A DNA stretch of 25,230 nucleotides from Lichenicola sp050954785 (GTDB lineage: Bacteria > Pseudomonadota > Alphaproteobacteria > Acetobacterales > Acetobacteraceae), in contig JBPBQO010000021.1 in assembly GCA_050954785.1 (NCBI GenBank), positions 1-25,230 on the forward strand. Direction: 5' to 3'. The notes under the pieces are model-generated. The model saw only the letters and a list, made by a program, of their open reading frames with translations. It was not told where the DNA came from and ran no database searches. Position numbers and translations under genes: made by a program. Each line of letters opens with the position of its first letter. Position 1 is the stretch's first letter. This document shows, in pieces, positions 8,545 to 15,617 of this stretch.

Positions 8545-9651
8545 ATGGACGACCCGGCAAGCCTGTCACGGCGCTTCACCGAACCCCGCAACGGACTTGA
8601 TCCTGCCGGGGACATGCTGGAGCGGTCCAGTATCGTTAGTCTCGATCTACCGCGCGGCGTTGCCCTCTCATATGCGCTCCTGCCGCTCGAATCCACGGTC
8701 GACGCGATTTGCAGGCTGCAGACACGCGGGCGGGCGGCGTCGTTCGGAGACTGCCTGATCCGCGCTGAAAGCCGGTTCGACGCCCTGGCACTCGAAATTC
8801 CCGGCAGCGGTCCGGACGACCTTCTACGCCTGCTGGTCCTGGAAGCATCGGAGGAACGGCCTGCGCCGCAAGCGATGCGCCAGGCCGCGAACGCAGCCGA
8901 GGCTCTCGATCATGGCCTGGTGCGGGTCCATGCGAACGGTGCGTCGGCGCTCACCATCGGCCTGCTGCACGACATGCATCACCTGTTCTGCGCCGGGCTG
9001 TATGATCCAGCCATTTCGGATGAGACCGGCCAGGCAACCCTGGCTGCCGATCCGATGCTGCGGGATCTCGAAAGCTTCCTAGTCGATTCGCCGGCGCTGC
9101 CGTTGCCGGTGCGGATTGCGATCGCGGTGGCCCTGGTCGAGTGCGTGCTTCCGTTCGGGCCTGGCAACCGCCAGCTTGCCTGGCTGCTGCCGCCGATGAT
9201 GATGGCAGCGGAAGGCCGGCTGCCGCTGTTCCTCGGGCAGACACTTGCGGCAGTCCTGGCGAACTACGAGACCGCCCTGGTCGAGCTGCGGGTCAGCCAC
9301 GACTGGGAAGCCTGGATCTGCTTCTTCCTGAACAAAATGACGAACGCGGCGGATGTTTCCATCGACCGGCTGGAGCGTCTGGCGAACTTGCAGCAGGCTC
9401 GCGAGGCCGAGCTCCTGTCACTGCGCTCCGACTCGACCGCACGCCGGTTGGCCGAGTTGGCGCTCGGGGTGCCCGTGCTGACGGTCGGCACGGCACAGAC
9501 CATGCTCGGCGTCTCGTTCCAGACCGCCAATGCGGCTGTGGCGACACTGCAGAGGCTCGGCATCCTGACGCCCTATTCGAGCAATCGCCGCAACCGTGTG
9601 TTCATCGTCGGTGGAACGTTGGCGTTGATCGCAGGTACCGATCGGGCCTGA
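8545..9651 (+). CDS. Fic-fold protein with degenerate active site and C-terminal winged helix
   Basis: Numbered from the in-frame TTG at 8521 (376 residues). The order follows Fic proteins: an N-terminal helical domain (about 40-130); a core helix ALTIGLLHDMHHLFCAG (143-159); a helix ending in the active-site position (VRIAIAVALVECV, then LPFGPGNRQ, 210-218); the typical post-core helices (LANYETALVELRVSHDWEAW, 246-265); and a winged-helix domain (LTVGTAQTMLGVSFQTANAAVATLQRLGIL, 320-349). The catalytic signature HPFxDGNGR reads LPFGPGNRQ, so the His, Asp, second Gly and Arg needed for AMPylation are gone. The S/T-x-x-x-E-G inhibitory helix is also not recognisable. AMP-transfer activity is therefore unlikely; a scaffold or DNA-binding regulatory role is possible. 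The start is uncertain: TTG 8521, GTG 8536 and ATG 8545 are all in frame and none has a good ribosome site. Confidence 0.72.
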   Translation: MDDPASLSRRFTEPRNGLDPAGDMLERSSIVSLDLPRGVALSYALLPLESTVDAICRLQTRGRAASFGDCLIRAESRFDALALEIPGSGPDDLLRLLVLEASEERPAPQAMRQAANAAEALDHGLVRVHANGASALTIGLLHDMHHLFCAGLYDPAISDETGQATLAADPMLRDLESFLVDSPALPLPVRIAIAVALVECVLPFGPGNRQLAWLLPPMMMAAEGRLPLFLGQTLAAVLANYETALVELRVSHDWEAWICFFLNKMTNAADVSIDRLERLANLQQAREAELLSLRSDSTARRLAELALGVPVLTVGTAQTMLGVSFQTANAAVATLQRLGILTPYSSNRRNRVFIVGGTLALIAGTDRA

Positions 9652-9672
9652 CGACCGGTCCCAGCAGGAGCG

Positions 9673-9972
9673 TCAGCTCAGGCGGCTGCGCAGGAAGCCG
9701 AGCGCCGGCAGCGGGGTCCAGCTTTTCGGCAGGTCGGTGCGACGGATCGGTGCCACGCTGTAGCGCGGGATCGGCTGGCGCGTGCTGCGCAGGAAGTGGG
9801 CGTAAGCCTTCACCTGCTGCTCGCGCCATGCCCGGTCGGCCAGCGCCGCGTCGCGGTTCGGAAATATCTCGGCGATGCGGCTGGTGCGCCCGGCCTCCGC
9901 CATCACCGCCCACAGGCCGTCTTCGCCCGACCTGCCGTCACGTATGCGCTGGAAAGGAACGACGTCACTCAT
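9673..9972 (-). CDS. conserved-looking hypothetical protein, about 99 residues
   Basis: A soluble, Arg/Ala-rich small protein beginning MSDVVPFQRIRDG, with a central segment LWAVMAEAGRTSRIAEIFPN followed by a charged helix (DAALADRAWREQQVKAYAHF) and a proline-rich C-terminus (RQPIPRYSVAPIRRTDLP). The frame extends five codons to another ATG (9987). I prefer 9972, whose product starts with a plausible N-terminus, though neither has a strong ribosome site. No family or function is recognised. It is convergent with the Fic-like gene and divergent from the lapA operon. Confidence 0.6.
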   Translation of the reverse strand: MSDVVPFQRIRDGRSGEDGLWAVMAEAGRTSRIAEIFPNRDAALADRAWREQQVKAYAHFLRSTRQPIPRYSVAPIRRTDLPKSWTPLPALGFLRSRLS

Positions 9973-10025
9973 GCTGCGGTAACCCATGCATCGAGGTGGA
10001 CCGTACCATCAACGAGGACGAGACC

Positions 10026-10196
10026 ATGACGTTCGCCCATTGTGCAAGTGCATCGTCGCCGCAGAGTGCGGGAGCGTCATCGGTGTCGGCCGGAACCTCC
10101 GGCCACCTGCCCCCGTTTCGATGGCGCGTCGAGAAGCGGCTCGCGCCGGCGGTCTCCCGTGTGCTTGAGCTTGCGGGACAGGCAGCCGACCGTTAG
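10026..10196 (+). CDS. small hypothetical protein ahead of lapA
   Basis: A 56-residue frame (MTFAHCASASSPQSAGASS at the N-terminus, then FRWRVEKRLAPAVSRVLELAG). ATG 10026 is preceded by GAGGACGAGACC, a credible Shine-Dalgarno. Its TAG stop is embedded in the TAGGAG ribosome site of lapA, typical of operon packing. The Ser/Ala/Gly-rich start and the basic amphipathic C-terminal helix give no function. Confidence 0.5.
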   Translation: MTFAHCASASSPQSAGASSVSAGTSGHLPPFRWRVEKRLAPAVSRVLELAGQAADR

Positions 10197-10205
10197 GAGC
10201 CAGTC

Positions 10206-10571
10206 ATGCTGCGCCTGATCATTGCACTACCCTTCCTGATCCTCCTGGTTATCTTCGTGCTGTTCAACGAAACGCCGCAGGCCATGCTGTTGCCCGGGTA
10301 TTCCTGGCAATCGTCGCCGGGTGTGGTCGCCCTGATCGCCGCGGTCCTGTTCTTCCTGGTCGGTGCTCTGGTGGTCTGGTTCTCCGAATTGCGCCAGCGC
10401 CGCCGGGCGCGCCGCGCCGAGCAGCAGGTGCGTGCGCTGGAAATCCAGGTCACCGAGCTGCGCGCGCAACTAGCCCAGTTGGTCGCCCAGAACGTGACCC
10501 ACCAGGGCAGCATACCGTCGCTGCACACCGGCGCCGGCTCGTCGTCGAGCCTGCCGCCGGCCGCCTACTGA
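10206..10571 (+). CDS. lapA: LapA-domain (DUF1049) inner-membrane protein
   Basis: A 121-residue LapA-type lipopolysaccharide assembly protein. Two membrane helices are evident (LRLIIALPFLILLVIFVLFN at 2-21 and VVALIAAVLFFLVGALVVW at about 41-59) with the short periplasmic loop of the family (ETPQAMLLPGYSW). A cytoplasmic basic patch (LRQRRRARRAEQ) and a coiled coil (about 68-100) follow, then a Ser/Pro tail. In E. coli LapA/LapB help control LPS synthesis; here only the LapA-type part is present. ATG 10206 has TAGGAG at good spacing. It precedes pyrF-trpF by 7 bases, an order seen in many alphaproteobacteria. Confidence 0.82.
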   Translation: MLRLIIALPFLILLVIFVLFNETPQAMLLPGYSWQSSPGVVALIAAVLFFLVGALVVWFSELRQRRRARRAEQQVRALEIQVTELRAQLAQLVAQNVTHQGSIPSLHTGAGSSSSLPPAAY

Positions 10572-10578
10572 GACGTCG

Positions 10579-11307
10579 ATGTCCGATCGCCGAACCGTGC
10601 CGACCCGTCTGATCCTGGCGCTGGACACAACCGATCCGGTACAGGCCGGGCACTGGATCGAGACGGCCGGGCCATTCTGCGACGCGATCAAGCTTGGACT
10701 GGAATTCACCTACGCGAACGGTTTCGATGCGGTGAGGCGGCTGGCCGCGGGGCACCGGTTGTTTCTCGATCTCAAGCTGCACGACATCCCGAACACCGTG
10801 GCCGCTGCTATCCGCGCCCTGGCTCCGATCCGACCGGCGATGCTGACCATCCATGCTGCCGGAGGCCCGGCCATGATCGCCGCCGCGCGCAACGCCGTCG
10901 AGGACAGCTTTCCGTCGGGCGAGCATCCGATCCTGCTGGCAGTGACGGTATTGACCAGCCTGGATGCCGAGGCGCTGCATTCGACCGGTATTGCCGGCGG
11001 ACCGCGCCAGCAGGTGCTTCGGCTCGGCAGACTGGCGCTCGCGGCAGGCGCGCACGGCCTAGTCTGCAGTCCGCACGAAGTGGCGCCCCTTCGCGATGCG
11101 CTTGGCAGCGATCCCTGCCTGGTCGTGCCCGGCATCCGCCCGGCCGGCGCGGCGACCGACGACCAGAAACGCATCATGACACCCGCCGAGGCACAGCAGG
11201 CCGGTGCCGACTGGATCGTGGTCGGCCGGCCGATCACCCGGGCGGCCGATCCGGGTGCGATGGCCGCTTCCATTACCGGCGAACTGGCGGCCGGAATTTC
11301 CGGATGA
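10579..11307 (+). CDS. pyrF: orotidine 5'-phosphate decarboxylase
   Basis: A 242-residue TIM-barrel enzyme converting OMP to UMP, the last step of de novo pyrimidine synthesis. The N-terminal LILALDTTDP, DAIKLGLEF and the catalytic cluster FLDLKLHDIPNTV (Asp64-Lys66-Asp69) are intact, as is the phosphate-binding C-terminus (VVPGIRP, then GADWIVVGRPITRAADP). Its TGA overlaps the trpF ATG (ATGA at 11304-11307), indicating translational coupling. Confidence 0.95.
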   Translation: MSDRRTVPTRLILALDTTDPVQAGHWIETAGPFCDAIKLGLEFTYANGFDAVRRLAAGHRLFLDLKLHDIPNTVAAAIRALAPIRPAMLTIHAAGGPAMIAAARNAVEDSFPSGEHPILLAVTVLTSLDAEALHSTGIAGGPRQQVLRLGRLALAAGAHGLVCSPHEVAPLRDALGSDPCLVVPGIRPAGAATDDQKRIMTPAEAQQAGADWIVVGRPITRAADPGAMAASITGELAAGISG

Positions 11308-11945
11308 GCGACGACCGCTCCGGCCGGACCAAGGTCAAGATCTGCGGCATCCGGGACGAGCCCGCCTTGGATGCGGCAACCGATGCCGGTGCCGACTGGA
11401 TCGGGTTTGTGTTCTTTGCCCGCTCGCCGCGCTGCATCGCCCCGCAGGACGCCGCGGTCCTGTATCGGCGGCTGGATGGAAAAGCATCCGCCGTCGGCCT
11501 GTTCGTCGAACCGGACGAGGCGGACATCGAACGTGTTCTGCAGCAGGTGCCGCTCGACATCCTGCAGCTCTACACCACGCCCGAACGCGCCGGTTTTTTC
11601 CGTTCCAGATTTGGACGGCCGGTCTGGCTGGCGTATGGCGTGAGCCGGCGGGACCAGTTGCCGACCACCCATAGTCTGGACGGCCTGGTTATCGAATCGC
11701 GGGCGCCGGATGACGCGTCGCGTCCCGGCGGCAATGGCCTGTCGTTCGACTGGTCGATCCTGCAGGGCTGGCACGCACCGGCTCCCTGGCTGCTCGCCGG
11801 TGGCCTGACGCCGGACAATGTCGGCGGAGCGATCGCGCAGAGCGGTGCATCGGCCGTCGACGTTTCATCGGGCGTGGAAAGCAGCCCCGGATGCAAGGAT
11901 CCGGCGCTGATCCACCGGTTCGTCAGGTCAGCAGGCGCCGGCTGA
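11304..11945 (+). CDS. trpF: phosphoribosylanthranilate isomerase
   Basis: A 213-residue TIM-barrel enzyme isomerising phosphoribosylanthranilate to CdRP in tryptophan synthesis. The catalytic Cys lies in KVKICGIRD (Cys14), with the family segment GADWIGFVFFARSPRCI next. The C-terminal ASAVDVSSGVESSPGCKD holds the general-acid Asp and phosphate-binding residues, and WLLAGGLTPDNV forms the phosphate loop. It overlaps pyrF by 4 bases. Its 3' end overlaps the convergent blh by 23 bases (11923-11945). trpB/trpA, which often follow trpF, are absent here. Confidence 0.95.
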   Translation: MSDDRSGRTKVKICGIRDEPALDAATDAGADWIGFVFFARSPRCIAPQDAAVLYRRLDGKASAVGLFVEPDEADIERVLQQVPLDILQLYTTPERAGFFRSRFGRPVWLAYGVSRRDQLPTTHSLDGLVIESRAPDDASRPGGNGLSFDWSILQGWHAPAPWLLAGGLTPDNVGGAIAQSGASAVDVSSGVESSPGCKDPALIHRFVRSAGAG

Positions 11946-12825
11946 GCCAGGTCTCGAACAGCATGTGCGGAACCGTCAGCGCGGCGAGGCCCTGGATCGT
12001 CAGGCACAGCAGGCGCTGGTCGGTCGGGCCGTCGTAAAGCGGCCACAAGGCAGCGCCGATCAGCAGCGTCAGGCCGGTAACCGGTAGCGACAGCAACGCA
12101 GCACTGCCGGCATCGCGAATGCGGGGGGCGCCGGGATGGTCGCAGATCAGCGATCGCGTATGGGCCGGTGCATGAATACAGACGAAATAGATCGCGAACG
12201 CCGTGAGCGGCGGCAGGACGATGAACACGCCAACCAGCAGGCCCGGCCACTTGAGCCGTGACGCTTCGCCCGCCTGCAGACGTTTGATCACCCATGTCGC
12301 GGCACAGGCCAGCCAGAGCAGCGAGCCGGCCCATAGCCAGGCAGGAGGCTGCATCATGACCGTCCGGGAGATCGTGCCGAACAACAGAGCGGTTGCTGCA
12401 GGATGCGCCAGCACCGCCATTGCGATCGGCAGGCCGCCATGAACGATCACGTCGAGACGATGGCCGTTATCGCATTCCTCAGTACCGAAATGCAGGACGG
12501 ACATCGCAAGGAAGACGATAAGCGTCGGTACCGGTGCCAGATGCCAGGCGAGCAGAACGCTGGCCGCCAGTACGAGATAAGGTATGGCAAAAATCAGGAA
12601 CCAGGATCGGTTGAACCGCGTCCGGAGTGCCGAGCGAGCCAATTCGCCGTCGAGGGCCCCATGCGGTACCCCCAAAACGATGATGGCCAGCAAAGCTACG
12701 ATCGTCGGTTGCCCTCCCGGTAGCCATCCGCTCATGGCAATGCCCGCTCCTGCAAGCAGAAGCGGATTGAAGCCACTCAGGGTGCGCCCCGCCGCGGACG
12801 GAACGGCAAGAGCACCCCGAGGCAC
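11923..12825 (-). CDS. blh: Brp/Blh-family beta-carotene 15,15'-dioxygenase
   Basis: A polytopic inner-membrane iron enzyme that cleaves beta-carotene to two retinal molecules. Iron-ligand histidines are in place (numbered from GTG 12825): GVPHGALD (His55), VLHFGTEE (His112) and the HxxxH pair IHAPAHTRSL (His218/His222). A conserved PHMLFE histidine lies near the end. About eight hydrophobic segments and 300 residues suit the family. The frame stays open into the rhodopsin gene, but those residues are antisense-like noise. GTG 12825, two bases after the rhodopsin stop, keeps the first membrane helix (LLLAGAGIAMSGW), whereas ATG 12735 would cut it. No separate ribosome site is visible, so coupled reinitiation is likely. 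The product supplies the chromophore for the adjacent opsin. Confidence 0.9.
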   Translation of the reverse strand: MPRGALAVPSAAGRTLSGFNPLLLAGAGIAMSGWLPGGQPTIVALLAIIVLGVPHGALDGELARSALRTRFNRSWFLIFAIPYLVLAASVLLAWHLAPVPTLIVFLAMSVLHFGTEECDNGHRLDVIVHGGLPIAMAVLAHPAATALLFGTISRTVMMQPPAWLWAGSLLWLACAATWVIKRLQAGEASRLKWPGLLVGVFIVLPPLTAFAIYFVCIHAPAHTRSLICDHPGAPRIRDAGSAALLSLPVTGLTLLIGAALWPLYDGPTDQRLLCLTIQGLAALTVPHMLFETWLSRRLLT

Positions 12826-12827
12826 GT

Positions 12828-13583
12828 CTAGCGAGCCGTGCGTGCCGTCGCCGAAGCGGTGTAACCCTCCGACAGGTCGCGATCGGTGATCTTGGTGTCG
12901 GATGCGGTGGACATGAACCCGTACACCACCTTGGCCAATATATCGAGGATCAGGATGCAGACCACGGCAACCGTGTCGCCGATGGCGTACATGCCGTCCG
13001 GAGACAGCAGAAGCACCAGCGGATAGATCAGCCACAGCACCGACAGGATCGTCGCATTGCGGCGATAGGTCATCTGCACGTCATCGCGCTCTTCACGATT
13101 AGCCTGCATCAGCGATACCCAGATCACGTAGTAGACGCCGAGGAAGGCGACGCACGAAATGATGAACCACGTCCACTTGAGCGAGGAAACCTCGGATGCA
13201 CCGAAGAAGAACGATGTGACGATCATGATGACATCTGCAAGCACGATGCCGGCGATGGCGCCATTACGCTTGATGCCTGCATGCATGGCCGTCATCGAAA
13301 GCGAGATCAGCAACAACGGCGTGGTGAAAAACCAGTCAATATAACGTGCGAAATAGAAGATGCGCGTACCATCGGCATTCGATGCCGTATGGAAAGGCAG
13401 GAGAATGCTGCCCTGGCTGGTAGCCATCGCAAAATACGAGCATGCGGCAATGATGGGAACGATGCCGTGAAGAACCGTGTGCAGTTCTTCCGACTTGGTT
13501 CGCCGTTTACCGGTCAGGAGTATACCGAGACCGCCTATCAGCATAATGACGGCCGTTAGCCAGAGCCAACTTGAGGAATCCAT
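12828..13583 (-). CDS. bacteriorhodopsin-like microbial rhodopsin with DTS motif
   Basis: A 251-residue seven-helix retinal protein, probably a light-driven outward proton pump. Helix C reads FARYIDWFFTTPLLLISL: Arg80, Asp83 (counter-ion/acceptor, BR Asp85), Thr87 (BR Thr89) and Ser94 at the BR Asp96 donor position. Helix F has WLIYP (Trp184, Tyr187, Pro188). Helix G has LDILAKVVYG with Asp214 and the retinal Schiff-base Lys218. Leu91 (equivalent to PR Leu105) predicts green absorption. Helix B lacks the proteorhodopsin/xanthorhodopsin histidine (ACSYFAM), so it belongs to the BR-like side. Phe140 at the BR Trp138 position argues against an antenna-carotenoid pocket. ATG 13583 is AT-rich upstream with only a weak GGACA ribosome site. 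It is followed immediately by blh. Confidence 0.93.
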   Translation of the reverse strand: MDSSSWLWLTAVIMLIGGLGILLTGKRRTKSEELHTVLHGIVPIIAACSYFAMATSQGSILLPFHTASNADGTRIFYFARYIDWFFTTPLLLISLSMTAMHAGIKRNGAIAGIVLADVIMIVTSFFFGASEVSSLKWTWFIISCVAFLGVYYVIWVSLMQANREERDDVQMTYRRNATILSVLWLIYPLVLLLSPDGMYAIGDTVAVVCILILDILAKVVYGFMSTASDTKITDRDLSEGYTASATARTAR

Positions 13584-13652
13584 AAATTTTGTCCATTACT
13601 GTCGAGCAGATTGACAATAATGGAACCGGATTAAAGTTTCGGAACAATGCTG

Positions 13653-13670
13653 CGGTATTCGGCAATACCG
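13653..13670. promoter_or_regulatory. small inverted repeat in the rhodopsin upstream region
   Basis: CGGTATT (13653-13659) and AATACCG (13664-13670) form a perfect 7-bp inverted repeat with the 4-base spacer CGGC, about 70 bases upstream of the rhodopsin ATG. It could be an operator or a hairpin in the 5' leader; no partner regulator is evident. Confidence 0.3.
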
Positions 13671-13689
13671 GGTATCTGTTACCCGAACG

Positions 13690-13728
13690 CCCTTATCCGG
13701 ATATTCATATCAAATATCCGGATAAGGG
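13690..13728. terminator. 16-bp perfect hairpin between the Gly/Tyr-rich gene and rhodopsin
   Basis: Arms CCCTTATCCGGATATT (13690-13705) and AATATCCGGATAAGGG (13713-13728) pair perfectly around the loop CATATCA. It starts 7 bases past the stop of the Gly/Tyr-rich protein. There is no T-run on the minus strand after it, so it may terminate by another route, stabilise the 3' end, or act as a binding site upstream of the rhodopsin gene. Confidence 0.6.
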
Positions 13729-13734
13729 GAACTT

Positions 13735-14115
13735 TCAGTAACCGGAATAGCCGTAGCTTGGTGCCGCATAAACGACAGTACCAGGAGCATATCCATATGC
13801 AGGATAAACCGGCTGCGGATAGGCATAGCGCGGATAGCCATAGCCATAGCCATAACCGCCATACGGCCCTGCAACTGCCGCTCCCAGCGCCGCGCCAGCC
13901 AGCAGACCAACGCCCAGGCCTAAGCCACCGCCATAACCGCCACGACCGTAGCCTCCACGGTATCCGTAACCACCGCCACGATAGCCGTAGCCACCGTGAT
14001 AGCCACCATATCCACCGCCGTATCCGCCGCCCCAGCGTGCCTCGGCCGGCTGGGTTGCTGCCATCGCGCCGACCAGGCCAAGTGCCGCGGTCGCAATTAT
14101 CAGGGGTCTACGCAT
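13735..14115 (-). CDS. secreted Gly/Tyr-rich low-complexity protein
   Basis: A 126-residue protein with a signal peptide (RRPLIIATAALGLVGAMAA, cleavage near AEA). The mature part is dominated by GGYGG/GYRGG repeats (residues about 28-65) and later YGYGYP/PAYGYAP repeats, separated by a glycine/alanine-rich hydrophobic stretch (GLGLGVGLLAGAALGAAVAG, about 65-84) that could insert in a membrane. Such proteins are common in alphaproteobacteria and have no assigned biochemical role. ATG 14115 has a near-perfect AAGGAGG ribosome site, suggesting strong translation. Confidence 0.8.
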   Translation of the reverse strand: MRRPLIIATAALGLVGAMAATQPAEARWGGGYGGGYGGYHGGYGYRGGGYGYRGGYGRGGYGGGLGLGVGLLAGAALGAAVAGPYGGYGYGYGYPRYAYPQPVYPAYGYAPGTVVYAAPSYGYSGY

Positions 14116-14212
14116 CGTCGCCTCCTTGGCAATTTGCTGACACCCAGAAGATAGGGAAGATCGGGTCGAAACAAAGGCGTTGCTGTGACCGGTTCATGTC
14201 GGTGCCGGGATA

Positions 14213-15466
14213 TCAGCTCTGCGAAATCGGATGGATCCTGCGCGCGACCCGCTCGATGGTCAGTCCCTGGACGATGATGCTGAACACCACGACACCGTAG
14301 CATACCGCCAGCAGCGCGGGCCGCAGTGCCGTTGCCGGCAGTTCCAGCGCCAGCGCGACCGAGATGCCTCCACGCAGGCCACCCCAAGTCAGTAGGATCA
14401 GGCTGCCGCCACGATCCTTACGACGCAGATGCAGCGGAATCGCCGCCAGGAACACGCTGAGCGCCCGCACACCAATCGATAGCGGGATCGCGATCAGGAC
14501 CGCTGTCAGGTGCGACAGATGGAACCCGAGCGCCAGCACTTCGAAGCCGATCAGCAGGAACAGCAGTGCGTTCAACACCTCGTCGACCAGCGACCAGAAC
14601 GCCATCAGTTCACTGTGCCCATGATCCGAGATCGCCGACCGGGTCCGGCGGCTGCCCATGGTCAGGCCGGCAACTACGACCGCGATCGGGCCGGACATAT
14701 GCAGCGCGCTGGCCAGGCTATAGGCCCCCGTGGCCAGTGCCAGCGAGACGATCAGCTCCAGATGCGGATCGCGGGTCGCCCGCATGAACCCCATCGCCAC
14801 GAAGCCCAGCGCCAGGCCCAGCAGGCTGCCGCCGACCGCCTCGAGACCGAAGCGGGCAAGGACTTCGCTCACCGTTACCATCGGCCCGCCGCCGACTGCG
14901 ACGCCTAGTGCCACCCCGAACACCACGACGCCGACCCCGTCGTTGAACAGGCTCTCGCCGGCAAACAGCGCCTGCAGCGGCGCCGGCAAGCCCACGCGAC
15001 GCAACATGCCGACGACCGATACCGGATCGGTCGGAGCCAGGATCGCGCCGAGCACGATGCACCAGATCAGCGGTACCGGCATGTCGACGAGCGGGAACAC
15101 CAGCCACATGCCGACCCCGAACAACCCGACGGCCAGCAGCGTTCCGACCAGCGCCAGTGCCGTCACCGCGATCCACTGCGAACGCAGATGGCCCAGATCG
15201 ACCTGTAGCGCACCGGCGAACAACAGAAACGACAATGCACCGCCGAGCAGCGTCTGCGGCAGGTCTATCGTACGCAGGAGGTTCCGCGACAGCGCGTGCA
15301 GATCGTAGGCGGTAACCAGCGGATCGATAGCCAGCAGCAGCAGCGAGACCACGAGCGACATCACCAGCACGCCGATCGTCATCGGCAACTTCAGGGTGCG
15401 ATCGTTGATGACCCCGAATACCGCTGCAAGGGTCAGCAGCAGCGCGAACAAGCCCAGCGGCGTCAT
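14213..15466 (-). CDS. CPA1-type Na+/H+ antiporter
   Basis: A monovalent cation/proton antiporter of about 417 residues with 11-13 hydrophobic segments. Family signatures are the core Asp motif APTDPVSVVGMLRRVG, the adjacent FAGESLFNDGVGVVVF and the late LTWGGLRGGISVALALELP segment. It should export Na+ (or K+) in exchange for protons at the inner membrane. The frame is open back to 15550, but ATG 15466 (MTPLGLFALLLTLAAVFG) gives the usual N-terminal helix; the 28 upstream residues are not family-like. A proton pump downstream on the same strand makes a proton-motive-force partnership conceivable, but there is no evidence that they share a transcript. Confidence 0.87.
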   Translation of the reverse strand: MTPLGLFALLLTLAAVFGVINDRTLKLPMTIGVLVMSLVVSLLLLAIDPLVTAYDLHALSRNLLRTIDLPQTLLGGALSFLLFAGALQVDLGHLRSQWIAVTALALVGTLLAVGLFGVGMWLVFPLVDMPVPLIWCIVLGAILAPTDPVSVVGMLRRVGLPAPLQALFAGESLFNDGVGVVVFGVALGVAVGGGPMVTVSEVLARFGLEAVGGSLLGLALGFVAMGFMRATRDPHLELIVSLALATGAYSLASALHMSGPIAVVVAGLTMGSRRTRSAISDHGHSELMAFWSLVDEVLNALLFLLIGFEVLALGFHLSHLTAVLIAIPLSIGVRALSVFLAAIPLHLRRKDRGGSLILLTWGGLRGGISVALALELPATALRPALLAVCYGVVVFSIIVQGLTIERVARRIHPISQS

Positions 15467-15589
15467 GGGTATCGGCGTCCGGCAGGGGTGGGCGATACGG
15501 CCGGCGATCGGAAACGAGGAAGAAAGACCTGCATGGTTCGAGTTTATCACGATCTGCCCGCTACGACCGAGCGATCGACAACAAAGGTT

Positions 15590-15610
15590 GGGCGGCTCCC
15601 GGAGCCGCCC
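15590..15610 (-). terminator. terminator of the polyol ABC operon
   Basis: GGGCGGCTC (15590-15598) and GAGCCGCCC (15602-15610) form a 9-bp GC stem with a 3-base loop, 8 bases past the binding-protein stop. On the minus strand it is followed by AACCTTTGTTGT, a modest T-rich tail, so it fits an intrinsic terminator ending the 22.8-to-15.6 kb operon. Confidence 0.75.
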
Positions 15611-15617
15611 TGAAATC

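Noticed and set aside
12826..13035. N-terminal extension of blh to 13035
   Set aside because: The 70 extra residues lie inside the rhodopsin coding region in another frame and have no membrane or Blh-like character.
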